From Pseudomonas gingeri (GTDB lineage: Bacteria > Pseudomonadota > Gammaproteobacteria > Pseudomonadales > Pseudomonadaceae): a stretch of 64,000 bases of DNA. The DNA lies in contig NZ_JACAOS010000016.1 in the NCBI RefSeq assembly GCF_013386165.1, positions 186,001 through 250,000 on the forward strand. Direction: 5' to 3'. A model generated the notes under the pieces. That model was not told the DNA's origin and made no database searches. It saw only the letters and a list, made by a program, of their open reading frames with translations. The position numbers and the translations under genes were made by a program. The first letter of the stretch is position 1. Each line of letters begins with the position of its first letter. Positions 18,185 to 27,083 of this stretch are shown here, one piece after another.

Positions 18185-18446
18185 TGTCGTCGCCCCGGGC
18201 CTATGCTTATCACCAGAATCACTGCCCGGACAAGTGTCCAGTCTCGCAATGTGTTTTCACCGTCGAGACAGACACCCCAGTCCACTGCGGCTCGCCGAAT
18301 CCGGCCAGCCGCGGCCGACAATCCCACAGGGTTGCGCCGGCCACCGGGCTACACGCTGTCCAGAAGACGGTGTGAGGTGAGCCGACGTCAAAAGCGTCGA
18401 GCACGGACGAAGTTCTCAAGGGGAGGCCGACGGGTCTCCCTTTTTT
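18185..18446 (+). ncRNA. Putative structured small RNA or leader RNA
   Basis: This stretch has no convincing ORF but ends in a near-ideal intrinsic terminator at 18421-18446. Inside it I can fold a hairpin with arms GTGTC plus GTCTCG and CGAGAC plus GACAC (about 18230-18268), a GCGGC-rich hairpin near 18280-18312, and a CGACG/CGTCG hairpin near 18382-18398. The 5' end is an estimate; a possible -10 (TATGCT) is near 18202. It may be a free small RNA or an attenuated leader of the DUF6515 gene 100 bases downstream. I do not recognise the family. Confidence 0.5.
18421..18446 (+). terminator. Intrinsic terminator
   Basis: An eight-base-pair stem (GGGAGGCC and GGTCTCCC, one G-U pair) with a four-base GACG loop is followed by six T. 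No protein gene on the plus strand ends here. Confidence 0.85.
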
Positions 18447-18546
18447 AATGGGCGAAAAATAAGTTGCTCGACTGGTAAAGTGTCACCGAACCGGAATCCG
18501 CTTTTCCAGTCTTATGGATAAGCCCTGAAACGCAGTGAGGAATGGC

Positions 18547-19653
18547 ATGAAATCGCGCATCTGGCGTCTGGCAGGTGTTGGCTTGCTCTGTATGAGTGTT
18601 GGTGCGCAAGCACTGGCTGAAAACCAGGGTGATGATAATCAGAAACATGAGGGTGAACATCGCCCTGAAGGCCGTCCGGCAGGCAATGAGGGCCGTCCGC
18701 AAAACAACCAACAGCATCCTCAGGCCCCGGCCCCACGGCCAGCCGCCCCGGAAGTGCGTCCCCAGGCGCCGCAACCGCGCCCGGCGGCGCCTGCGCCTCA
18801 GGCTCGTCCGGAAAACAATCAGCAGCATTTCGAGCGGCACGAGCAGGCCCCTGGCGGGCAATGGCAAGGCCGTCCACCGCAGAACGAACCGGCTCCGGCA
18901 CCTCGTCCGGCTCCGCAGAACAATCTGCCGATCCAGCCCCACCCCGATAGCGTGCGCCAGACCCAGGAACCGTTGCGTGGCAACTATTCCGATATTCCCC
19001 GGCGCAATGGCAACGCCCCTAATTGGCAGGGTGGCAACAATAACAATCGTCCTGGTGGCAACTTCGAGCACCACGACGACCGTCGCTGGCCGGGACGTCC
19101 CGACGGCCATGGCAATGGTTGGGGCCCGGGCCCGCAATATCGTCCGGGTTATGTGATCGATCGTTTTCCGGAGCGCAACTGGCGGGTGCCTTACCGCGGC
19201 CAGGACTATTTCTTCTCCGGTGGCTACTGGTATCGCCCGCAGGGCGCACGCTACATCGTCGTCGCGCCGCCACGGGGGATTCGCACCACCTACCTGCCTG
19301 ACTATGCGCGGGAAGTCTGGATCGGCAGCTCGCTGTTTTTCCTCGCGGCGGGTGCCTATTACCTCTACCAGGAAGATACCCAGGACTACGTGGTGGTCGA
19401 TCCACCGGCCGCCGCGCCGCAGGTGGCACCGGCGCCGCAAGGCAATGGTTACGATGTGGTGGCCTATCCGGCCAACGGCCAGAGCCCGCAGCAGGTCCAG
19501 CAGGATGGCGAGGATTGCTATCGCTGGGCGGTGCAACAAAGTGGCTTCGACCCGGCCAACGTGACCTACGCGCCGGCACCGGCGGTGGTCCAGGCCTACC
19601 GCCAGGCCCAGGGCAACTGCCTGAGCAGTCGCGGTTACCAGGTCAACTACTGA
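18547..19653 (+). CDS. Secreted Pro/Gln/Asn-rich DUF6515 protein
   Basis: The 368-residue protein starts at the ATG with GTGAGG seven bases upstream. It has a signal peptide (cleavage near AQALA-EN, about residue 24) and a low-complexity region to about residue 190, rich in Pro, Arg, Gln and Asn, with repeats such as PAAPEVRPQ and PAPRPAPQNN. The ordered C-terminal domain contains RNWRVPYRGQDYFFSGGYWY and IVVAPPRGIRTTYLPD, a hydrophobic segment (SLFFLAAGAYYLY), then VVVDPP and a Cys-containing end domain. This pattern fits DUF6515. Function is unknown; an envelope-anchored or periplasmic role is inferred. Confidence 0.8.
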   Translation: MKSRIWRLAGVGLLCMSVGAQALAENQGDDNQKHEGEHRPEGRPAGNEGRPQNNQQHPQAPAPRPAAPEVRPQAPQPRPAAPAPQARPENNQQHFERHEQAPGGQWQGRPPQNEPAPAPRPAPQNNLPIQPHPDSVRQTQEPLRGNYSDIPRRNGNAPNWQGGNNNNRPGGNFEHHDDRRWPGRPDGHGNGWGPGPQYRPGYVIDRFPERNWRVPYRGQDYFFSGGYWYRPQGARYIVVAPPRGIRTTYLPDYAREVWIGSSLFFLAAGAYYLYQEDTQDYVVVDPPAAAPQVAPAPQGNGYDVVAYPANGQSPQQVQQDGEDCYRWAVQQSGFDPANVTYAPAPAVVQAYRQAQGNCLSSRGYQVNY

Positions 19654-19657
19654 TCCG

Positions 19658-20548
19658 TCAGTGGCGTGGCTTGACCACCTCTCGCGGGTCGGCGTGCACC
19701 AGCACCTCGGCCTGCGGGTAAGCGGCATGGATGGCATCGGCGGCCTGGTCACTCAGGCCGTGGGCCACCGATAGCGTCAACTCTCCCGGCAACTCCAGGT
19801 GCAACTGCACAAACCAGCGGTTGCCGGAGATTCGCGTGCGCAGGTCATGGGCACCCAGCACCCCGGGTACGCCGCAAGCCAACTCCAGCATATGCTGGCT
19901 GATGTCCGGCGACAGTTCCTCATCCATCAGCACGGCGAAGCTTTCCCGGCCGATCTGGATCGCACTCCACAGGATATAGACCGAGATCCCCAGGCCGAAC
20001 CAGGCGTCCACCTGCGGCCAGCCGAAACCTGCGAGCACCAGCGCCACCAGGATACTGGCGTTGAGCAGCATGTCCGAGCGGTAGTGCAGGGAATCGGCGC
20101 GCACGGCGGTGGAGCCGGTTTCGCGGACCACCTTGTGCTGCAACAGCAGCAAGGCGGCGGTCAGGATCAGCGAAAACACGATCACCCCGATGCCGATCCA
20201 CGGTGCGCCGACCGGTTCCGGGTTTTTCAGGCGCTCGAAGGCCTGGACCGCGATCAGCACCGCACTCACCGCAATGAACAGCGCCTGGGCCATGCCCGAG
20301 AGGGATTCGGCCTTGCCGTGGCCGTAGCGGTGATCGTTATCGGCCGGGCGCAGGGCGTAGTGCACCGCCAGCAGATTGAGAAACGAGGTGACGCCGTCGA
20401 GCAGCGAGTCGGTCAGCCCGGCGAGCATGCTCACCGAGCCGCTCAGCCACCAGGCGCCGGCCTTGGTCAGGATCAGGAGGCTTGCCACCCCGACCGAAGC
20501 CCGGGTAGCCAGGCGTAAAAGACGGGCGTGTTCCGGGCTGCTGGTCAT
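19658..20548 (-). CDS. fieF: Cation diffusion facilitator (FieF-like)
   Basis: The 296-residue protein has six membrane helices (about 10-220) and a cytoplasmic C-terminal domain. The divalent-metal site residues of the FieF group are visible as the DxxxD pair in GLTDSLLDGVTS and the HxxxD pair in DSLHYRSDMLL, with HRYGHGKAES between. FieF proteins exchange protons for iron(II), zinc or related metals to relieve excess. It converges with the DUF6515 gene, 4 bases apart, and is followed on the same strand by a lipoprotein gene upstream of it. Metal preference cannot be read from sequence. Confidence 0.9.
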   Translation of the reverse strand: MTSSPEHARLLRLATRASVGVASLLILTKAGAWWLSGSVSMLAGLTDSLLDGVTSFLNLLAVHYALRPADNDHRYGHGKAESLSGMAQALFIAVSAVLIAVQAFERLKNPEPVGAPWIGIGVIVFSLILTAALLLLQHKVVRETGSTAVRADSLHYRSDMLLNASILVALVLAGFGWPQVDAWFGLGISVYILWSAIQIGRESFAVLMDEELSPDISQHMLELACGVPGVLGAHDLRTRISGNRWFVQLHLELPGELTLSVAHGLSDQAADAIHAAYPQAEVLVHADPREVVKPRH

Positions 20549-20581
20549 GGGGGCGGCGATCCTCTTTCAGTGGGCGTGGGC

Positions 20582-21001
20582 TCAGGCCGCAGGGCGCAGG
20601 TTGTACATCGCCAACTGTTGCAGGTTGCCTTTTTGCTGGATCAGGCGCGGGTCGTTCAGTGGCAGGGTCTGGTGCAGTTCGGTCCTGAGAATCGCCTGCA
20701 ACTTGAGGTTGTCGACGTGGCCATCAGCGGTAATCGCTTCCTGGAGTTTTTCCGGGGCGATCTGCGCGGTCTTGCCGTGGGGCAGGTAGATAGCGCCGGT
20801 GGCGAAGTCGACGCCGAACGCGATCAAGCCGGGGATGACGAAGAACAGGATGCCGACGGCATCGAGGCCGGCGATCAGCGGGTCGATCCGACCTTCGATC
20901 TGGCCACGGCGATCCGGGTAGAAAATCGAGCCGCAGGCGCTCAGTTGGGTCAGCAGGGTAGCCGCTAGAACAGTGCCGATAACACGGGAAGCAATACGCA
21001 T
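20582..21001 (-). CDS. Small lipoprotein, YceK/YidQ-like
   Basis: With the start at 21001 (CAGGAGAT upstream) the protein has 139 residues, a type II signal peptide and the lipobox LSAC (cysteine about residue 23). The mature part starts CGSIFYPDRRGQIEGRIDPLIAGLDAVG, with a hydrophobic stretch (ILFFVIPGLIAFGVDF) typical of the small YceK/YidQ lipoproteins, followed by a more polar tail of about 70 residues. An ATG at 21070 would mask the signal peptide. It lies 33 bases upstream of fieF on the same strand and could be cotranscribed. Function is unknown. Confidence 0.8.
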   Translation of the reverse strand: MRIASRVIGTVLAATLLTQLSACGSIFYPDRRGQIEGRIDPLIAGLDAVGILFFVIPGLIAFGVDFATGAIYLPHGKTAQIAPEKLQEAITADGHVDNLKLQAILRTELHQTLPLNDPRLIQQKGNLQQLAMYNLRPAA

Positions 21002-21079
21002 GGATATCTCCTGAAGGAAACGTGAAGCCGCTGGGGCCGCGTCTGGATCAGTTGTTAAGACCGCAATCAAGGCCAGGCA

Positions 21080-21219
21080 GTTCGCCGTTATACCCGGCTC
21101 TCTGTCCGGGAGCCACCCTGAATGCGTTGCCGATTGATGAAGCCTTGTGCGCTTTGTCCCCCTCGTCGGGCCAGGCGCGGGTCGAAGCCTTCGACAAGAC
21201 CTTTCCAGGCGGCCGATGA
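21080..21219 (+). pseudogene. Decayed duplicate of the hrpB promoter and start
   Basis: Bases 21108-21142 match 23437-23471, which carry the real hrpB start, at 33 of 35 positions. The similarity extends weakly upstream to GTTCGCCGT at 21080 and 23410. In this copy the ATG is CTG. The frame continues as NALPIDEALCAL, against NSLPIDEVLPAL in HrpB, then loses similarity and stops at 21219. It looks like a remnant left when the chemoreceptor gene was placed beside hrpB. Confidence 0.75.
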
Positions 21220-21384
21220 ATGTCGCAAATCTTCAATCATTCGTGCAAAGCCTCCAACTGTTTCGCGGCATCTGGCCGCTAGGATGGGCGCGTCCCACCT
21301 GATCTGCGCAAGGCGCCCTGGCGCTGCTCGTCCCAGAAAGGCGGCGCTGCGTTCGCTCCCAGCCCGGCAGTCGAGGAACCGCTT

Positions 21385-23376
21385 ATGTTCAAACCCGTAT
21401 TGGCGCTGATGAATCGGGCGCGTTACCTACAGAAGTTTTGTCTGATTTTTCTGGTTTTCATGTTGCCGTTTGGTTGGCTGGCTTTTGACAAGCTGGCGAC
21501 GTTGACGGTCGAGTTGCAGGGCGCGCAACGCGAGTTGTTGGGGTTGCAGGCCTTCGAGGCGGCATTGCCCGCTTACAAGGCAGCCTTGGACCTGGCGGCT
21601 TTGCATGTCCTGAGCCACGCCCGCAACAAGCCTGACAGTGTTACCGCCATAGAGGTCGGGCGACGAACGTTGGAGCAGACCGGGCAGACTTTTGGCGACT
21701 GGCTGGGCAATAGCCCTTTTGCCGCACGCCGTTTTATGGCCAAGGATCCGTCGACCACCTTGGGGGTGCCACAGGCCAACCAGGTACTCAGCGCCCTTTA
21801 TCTGGATGAAACCCGTGCCGCCCTGGCGCAGTTGGCGACGTTGAAGGAAATCGGCGCTGACTCCCGCTTGACCATGGACGGCAATCCACAGTTGTACCGT
21901 GCGACCGACCTGCTGATCAGCGAGATCCTGCCGCTTTACGCGACGTTGGCGCAGACCCGTGGTTATGCGGCTTACGTCAGTGGTTATGGTTTTCTGGAGT
22001 CCACTTCCCGGGCGACGGTGGTGAGTCAGCCTGCGTTGCTGGAGCCCTATATCGAGGCCCGCAGCGGTGTGGACAATCCGACCGCGCGTGGGCTGATGGC
22101 CGATGCCGCGCAGGAGGCCCGGGCGCTGTACATAAGCAGCATCGTCGAACCCTATTCCCAGAGTGGTGCCTATGACGAGGCTTCCATCGAGCACTGGCAG
22201 GAGCGTTTCAACCGCTACCAACCCAGCGTCGAAAAACTCGATACCGCTTTCAAGGCCGTAGTCGGCGACAGTGCAGCGCTGTTGCGTGAGCGAGTGTCGA
22301 GCAGCCAGGAGCGCCTGGTCAGTTGGGCGCTGCTGCTAAGCGCCATCGTGCTGGTGATCATCTACCTGTTTTGCGGCTTCTTCCTGTCGGTCCGCGAAGC
22401 GCTTCGCGGCATTCGCGAGGCCATGCGCCGGCTGGCCGCCGGTGACCTTGGCCATGTGCTGCGGGTGCAGGCCCGGGATGAAGTGGGCGATCTGGCCGAG
22501 GACTTCAACCGGATGCGCGCCGGCATCGCCGAACTGATCGTGCAGGTCAGCGGGTTCTCCTCCACGACCCAGGGCAAGGCTGAAGACCTGAGCCAAAGCG
22601 CCACCGCCAGTCAGCGCAGCGCTGACCGACAAGGTGCGGAGCTGGCGCTGATCGGCACCTCGATGAGCGAGTTGGTGAGCAGCGTGCAAGAAGTCAGTCG
22701 CGCCTCCCAGACCACGGCGCAGAGTGCCAGTCGGGTCGGCGACACCTGTCGCGAAGGCAGTCGTCAGGCCGGTTCCGCGGCTGCCGGCATCCAGCAACTG
22801 TTCCGCGAAATGGACCATTCGATGTTGGCCATCCAGGCGGTGGATGAGCAGAGTCGGGCGATCGCCCTGGCGGTCGGGCAGATCCGCAGCGTCTCCGAGC
22901 AAACCAACCTGCTGGCGCTCAATGCGGCCATCGAAGCGGCTCGTGCCGGCGATCAGGGGCGTGGCTTTGCGGTGGTCGCCGATGAGGTCCGCCATCTGGC
23001 GATACGCTCCCAGGCGCTGACCGGGGATATTCAGCAGACCATCGAGAGCCTGCAACAACAGGTCGGCAACGCGGTGCGAACCATCCAGAGCAGTCATGCC
23101 AGCGCGTCGACCCGGGTCGCTGAAGTGACCCTCACGGCGGATATTTTCCAGGCGATCACCCAGGCGATGGGGGAAATTATCGATCACAACCTGCAGATCG
23201 CCTCGGCTGCCGAACAGCAGGCGCAAGTGGTCGAAGGTGTGGAGCGCAACACCCTGGAAATTCGCGCGTTGAGTGAAAGCAACGCTGGTGAGGCGCGCAC
23301 GACCGTGCAAGTCAGCGACGAAGTGGCGGGCATGACCCGGGAGTTGCATCGGCTGATCGCCCACTTCAAGGTCTGA
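21385..23376 (+). CDS. Methyl-accepting chemotaxis protein
   Basis: The 663-residue receptor has an N-terminal membrane helix (about 17-36), a periplasmic ligand-binding region of about 280 residues, a second helix (about 313-333), a HAMP domain (about 335-390) and a long signalling domain with the hairpin tip EQTNLLALNAAIEAARAGDQGRGFAVVADEVR. The periplasmic region is mainly helical in appearance and long, suggesting a double four-helix-bundle type sensor, but the ligand is unknown. No CheW-binding pentapeptide tail is seen at the C-terminus. The gene stands alone between two copies of the hrpB 5' end, so it probably joined this locus later. Confidence 0.93.
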   Translation: MFKPVLALMNRARYLQKFCLIFLVFMLPFGWLAFDKLATLTVELQGAQRELLGLQAFEAALPAYKAALDLAALHVLSHARNKPDSVTAIEVGRRTLEQTGQTFGDWLGNSPFAARRFMAKDPSTTLGVPQANQVLSALYLDETRAALAQLATLKEIGADSRLTMDGNPQLYRATDLLISEILPLYATLAQTRGYAAYVSGYGFLESTSRATVVSQPALLEPYIEARSGVDNPTARGLMADAAQEARALYISSIVEPYSQSGAYDEASIEHWQERFNRYQPSVEKLDTAFKAVVGDSAALLRERVSSSQERLVSWALLLSAIVLVIIYLFCGFFLSVREALRGIREAMRRLAAGDLGHVLRVQARDEVGDLAEDFNRMRAGIAELIVQVSGFSSTTQGKAEDLSQSATASQRSADRQGAELALIGTSMSELVSSVQEVSRASQTTAQSASRVGDTCREGSRQAGSAAAGIQQLFREMDHSMLAIQAVDEQSRAIALAVGQIRSVSEQTNLLALNAAIEAARAGDQGRGFAVVADEVRHLAIRSQALTGDIQQTIESLQQQVGNAVRTIQSSHASASTRVAEVTLTADIFQAITQAMGEIIDHNLQIASAAEQQAQVVEGVERNTLEIRALSESNAGEARTTVQVSDEVAGMTRELHRLIAHFKV

Positions 23377-23446
23377 GCCGCGAGCCCTTTAGCTTTGGAG
23401 GCCTGCCGGGTTCGCCGTATAATTCACGGTCAGCCTGGGAGCCACC

Positions 23447-25981
23447 ATGAATTCGTTGCCGATTGATGAAGTATTGCCGGCCTTGCGCCAGGCGTTGAGT
23501 GAACGCCATGAAGCAGTACTGGAAGCGCCACCAGGTGCGGGTAAAACCACCCGGGTGCCGTTGGCGTTGTTGAACGAGCCGTGGCTGGCCGGGCAAACCA
23601 TCCTGATGCTCGAACCCCGGCGCCTCGCCGCCCGGGCAGCGGCCGAGCGGTTGGCCAGCGAGCTGGGGGAGAAGGTCGGAGAAACCGTCGGCTACCGCAT
23701 CCGTCTGGAAAGCCGGGTCGGCCCGAAGACGCGCATTGAAGTGGTCACCGAAGGCATTCTCTCCCGTCGCCTGAATGACGATCCGGCCCTTGAGGGCGTC
23801 GGGTTGGTGATTTTCGACGAGTTCCACGAACGCAGCCTGGACGCCGATCTGGCCCTGGCCTTGAGCCTCAACGGGCGACAGATGTTTCGTGACGAGCAGC
23901 CGCTGAAGATCCTGTTGATGTCCGCCACGCTGGAAGGCGAGCGCCTGGCCGGGTTGCTGGATAACGCACCGGTGGTGCGCAGTGAAGGGCGGATGTTCCC
24001 GGTGGACCTGCGTTGGGGCCGGGCCTTCCAACCCGGCGAATTTATCGAACCGCGTGTGGTGCAGACCGTGCTCGAGGCGCTGGACGCCGAGCACGGCAGC
24101 CTGCTGGTGTTCCTGCCGGGTCAGGCGGAGATCCGCCGGGTGCATCAGCAACTGGAGGAGAGCCTGGGGGGGCGTAGCGATGTGCTGCTGTGCCCGCTGC
24201 ATGGCGAACTGGATCTCGCCGCCCAGCGTGCCGCCATCGAGTCGGCACCGGATGGCAAGCGCAAGGTGGTGCTGGCGACCAACATCGCTGAAACCAGTCT
24301 GACCATCAATGGCGTGCGGGTAGTGGTCGACGCCGGGCTGGCGCGAGTGCCGCGTTTCGACCCCGGCAGTGGCATGACCCGTCTCGACACCCAGCGTATC
24401 TCCCGGGCCAGTGCTACCCAGCGTGCGGGGCGGGCAGGGCGTCTGGAACCGGGGGTGTGTTATCGGTTGTGGTCGCAGGATCAGCATGAACAGCTGGCGG
24501 CCTATGGCTCTGCGGAAATTCTCCAGGCGGACCTGGCCGGGCTGGCCTTGCAACTGGCGCGTTGGGGCGTGGCGCCTGGCGAGTTGGTCTGGATGGATGC
24601 GCCGCCGGCCGCCGCTTATGGCCAGGCGCAGGAGCTGTTGCAACGGCTCGGTGCCTTGGCCAGCAAGGCCGGCGCCGAGTACGCCTTGACGAATCATGGC
24701 CAGGCCATGGCCGAGTTGCCGGCTCATCCGCGTATCGCCCATTTGTTGTTGCGCGGCCAGGCGCTTGGGTTGGCGGCGATGGCCTGTGATGTGGCGGCGC
24801 TCCTGGGCGAGCGGGATATCCAGCGTGGCGGCGGGGCGGACCTGCACACACGCTTGGCTTTGTTGGCGGGCGAAGAGCGCGCGGCACGCGGCGCCCAGGG
24901 TGGTGTGCAGCGGGCCAGGCAGTTGGCGCGGCAGTATCGCGGTTACTTGCGCGGCTCAGCGAGCGAGCCGGTGGCCGACCCTGAGCATCCGCGCTGGCTG
25001 GGCGCGTTGCTGGCCCTGGCGTACCCCGATCGGGTCGCGCAACAGCGCCGTGAAGGTGGCGCGGAATACCGGTTGGCCAACGGGCGGGCAGCCCTGTTCA
25101 GCGAGACCGACAGCCTGATGAAACAGCCCTGGTTGGTGGTGGCCGACCTGGGCAGCCGTCAGGGTCAACGGGAAGAGCGTATCTACCTGGCCGCGGAATT
25201 TGATCCCGGCCTGTTCGATACGGTGTTGGCCGAGCAGGTGAGCACGCTTGACCAATTGGACTGGGACGAGCGCGAGGGCGTGCTGCGGGCCGAGCGTCAG
25301 CGCAAGGTCGGTGAATTGATCCTCAGTCGTGAGCCCTTGACCGGCCTGGACGAGTCGGCGCGCAGCCAGGCGCTGGTCAACCTGGTCCGGCGCAAGGGCC
25401 TGGAGCTGTTGCCCTGGACCCCGGAGCTGCGTCAATGGCAGGCGCGGGTGGCCTTGTTACGCCAGCTTGATCTGGAAGGAACGGGCAAAAGCGACTGGCC
25501 GGATGTCAGCGACAAGAGCTTGCTGGCGACCCTGGAACAGTGGCTCAAACCGTATCTGGGGCGGGTATCGCGGCTCAGCCATTTCGCTCAGCTCGATCTG
25601 TCTTCGATGCTGCGCAACCTGTTGCCCTGGCCATTACCGCAACGCCTGGACGAGCTGGCGCCGCACCATCTGAGCGTGCCTTCGGGTTCGTCGATCCGCC
25701 TGGACTACAGCGAACAGCCGCCGATCCTGGCGGTGCGTCTGCAGGAGTTGTTTGGCCTGGCCGAAACACCACGGATTGCCGGTGGCCGCCAGGTGGTGAA
25801 GTTGCATCTGCTATCGCCGGCTCGACGTCCGGTGCAGGTGACACAGGATTTGGCCAACTTCTGGCGTAGCACCTACGCGGAAGTGAAGAAGGACCTCAAG
25901 GGCCGTTACCCGAAGCATTATTGGCCGGACGATCCGTTGGTGGCCGAGGCCACTGCTCGGGCAAAACCGAGGGGGACCTGA
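23447..25981 (+). CDS. hrpB: ATP-dependent helicase HrpB
   Basis: This is a DEAH-type helicase of 844 residues. The helicase motifs are PPGAGKTTRVPLALL (motif I), FDEFHERS (DEFH in place of DEAH, motif II), MSATLEG (III), ATNIAETSLTI and SATQRAGRAGRLEPG (VI). A C-terminal HrpB-specific domain follows (about 550-840). The cellular role of bacterial HrpB is poorly defined; RNA metabolism is assumed. The start ATG follows GGGAGCCACC. The first 35 bases around the start are duplicated at 21108-21142. Confidence 0.95.
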   Translation: MNSLPIDEVLPALRQALSERHEAVLEAPPGAGKTTRVPLALLNEPWLAGQTILMLEPRRLAARAAAERLASELGEKVGETVGYRIRLESRVGPKTRIEVVTEGILSRRLNDDPALEGVGLVIFDEFHERSLDADLALALSLNGRQMFRDEQPLKILLMSATLEGERLAGLLDNAPVVRSEGRMFPVDLRWGRAFQPGEFIEPRVVQTVLEALDAEHGSLLVFLPGQAEIRRVHQQLEESLGGRSDVLLCPLHGELDLAAQRAAIESAPDGKRKVVLATNIAETSLTINGVRVVVDAGLARVPRFDPGSGMTRLDTQRISRASATQRAGRAGRLEPGVCYRLWSQDQHEQLAAYGSAEILQADLAGLALQLARWGVAPGELVWMDAPPAAAYGQAQELLQRLGALASKAGAEYALTNHGQAMAELPAHPRIAHLLLRGQALGLAAMACDVAALLGERDIQRGGGADLHTRLALLAGEERAARGAQGGVQRARQLARQYRGYLRGSASEPVADPEHPRWLGALLALAYPDRVAQQRREGGAEYRLANGRAALFSETDSLMKQPWLVVADLGSRQGQREERIYLAAEFDPGLFDTVLAEQVSTLDQLDWDEREGVLRAERQRKVGELILSREPLTGLDESARSQALVNLVRRKGLELLPWTPELRQWQARVALLRQLDLEGTGKSDWPDVSDKSLLATLEQWLKPYLGRVSRLSHFAQLDLSSMLRNLLPWPLPQRLDELAPHHLSVPSGSSIRLDYSEQPPILAVRLQELFGLAETPRIAGGRQVVKLHLLSPARRPVQVTQDLANFWRSTYAEVKKDLKGRYPKHYWPDDPLVAEATARAKPRGT

Positions 25982-25990
25982 GGCGGTCAG

Positions 25991-27073
25991 TTACTGCGCC
26001 GGCGGCAACAGAAACCGTGCCAGCACCGGCAAGTGATCGGAAATCGTCAAGGTATCGTCCTGCCTGACCTGGGCCTCGACCCGCTTGAGCTTGGAGCTGT
26101 AGAAAAAATAATCCAGGGTCCGATCCGGCTCACTGACGTCGGGGTCGTTCGGGTAAAACGTCAGCCACTGCTCACGGTCGATGCCGCTGGCTTCGTTGTT
26201 GCTCGGGATCATCGGGTACTTGTCCCACAACACATGCAACTCGCTGTCCGCCGAGTAACCGCCGCGCAAGCGTGGCGGCAGGCGCAGGTACTGGCCCAGT
26301 GGTAGCAGGTTGAAATCGCCGCCGATCAGCCACGGTGTGCCCTGGCTTTCGAACTTGTCGAGCAAATGCAGGGTCGCCCCCACCTCTCTGAGTTGAGTGT
26401 TGTTCTGGGCATAGGCGCCCAGTTGCGTATTGACCACCGCCAGTTGTCCGCCATCGCTCAACGGCAGGTAGTTCACCAGCAGGGCCGGGCGCGGCTGAAA
26501 CTGGCGCTTGAGCAGATTGTCCGGGGCCAGGGGCAGTTGCTGGCGTTCGGCGTGTTCGACCTGATAACGACTCAAGGTCGCCAGCTTGCGTCCGACGCTG
26601 CCGAAAATATGCAGGTTGGGCACAAAGTCGGCTTTCCAGTCGAACGCCTGGGAACTGCAGGGATACAGGTCTGCCAGGCGCTCCTGGAGCAACTTCAACT
26701 GATCCTGATAGGCGCTGGACTTGGCGTTCTCGTCGACCTCCTGCAACAGCAGGATATCCGGCCGCTCGTCGCGGACCACCCGCGTCACCTCGTCCAGGCT
26801 GAAGGCCATGTCCTCCGGGGTCGGGCGCTCGTCCGGGCCGCTGCCGTCGGGCAGGTCGTACCAGAACACATAGCGCTTGCCCGCCAGGTACTGGAGGTTC
26901 CAGGTCATCACCTTGAGGGCCTGGCCCGCCACCAGCACCGGTGCCTCGGCGGTGCAACGCACGGCCAGGGTTTCGCGGTCTTCCGGGCGCCAGGTCAGGC
27001 TGTAGACCAGCAGGGCGATCAGGCCCGCGACAATCAGCAGGCCGGCCACCAGGTAACGTAATAGACGGGTCAT
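25991..27073 (-). CDS. Membrane-anchored endonuclease/exonuclease/phosphatase family protein
   Basis: From the ATG at 27073 (MTRLLRYLVAGLLIVAG) the protein has 360 residues, with one N-terminal membrane helix (about 3-25) and an EEP-fold domain: LKVMTWNLQYL, LLLQEVDE, LIGGDFNLLP and SDHLPVLARF, which supply the metal and catalytic Asn, Glu, Asp and His. Substrates of this family include DNA, sphingomyelin and phosphoinositides, so the substrate here is open. The orientation suggests the catalytic domain lies in the periplasm. It starts 10 bases downstream of the YciC-like gene and is probably coexpressed with it. Confidence 0.88.
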   Translation of the reverse strand: MTRLLRYLVAGLLIVAGLIALLVYSLTWRPEDRETLAVRCTAEAPVLVAGQALKVMTWNLQYLAGKRYVFWYDLPDGSGPDERPTPEDMAFSLDEVTRVVRDERPDILLLQEVDENAKSSAYQDQLKLLQERLADLYPCSSQAFDWKADFVPNLHIFGSVGRKLATLSRYQVEHAERQQLPLAPDNLLKRQFQPRPALLVNYLPLSDGGQLAVVNTQLGAYAQNNTQLREVGATLHLLDKFESQGTPWLIGGDFNLLPLGQYLRLPPRLRGGYSADSELHVLWDKYPMIPSNNEASGIDREQWLTFYPNDPDVSEPDRTLDYFFYSSKLKRVEAQVRQDDTLTISDHLPVLARFLLPPAQ

Positions 27074-27083
27074 GGGCCTCGCT

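Noticed and set aside
18170..18448. Plus-strand ORF of 92 codons over the putative small RNA
   Set aside because: It is very rich in Arg and Ser, has no Shine-Dalgarno and runs through the terminator hairpin.
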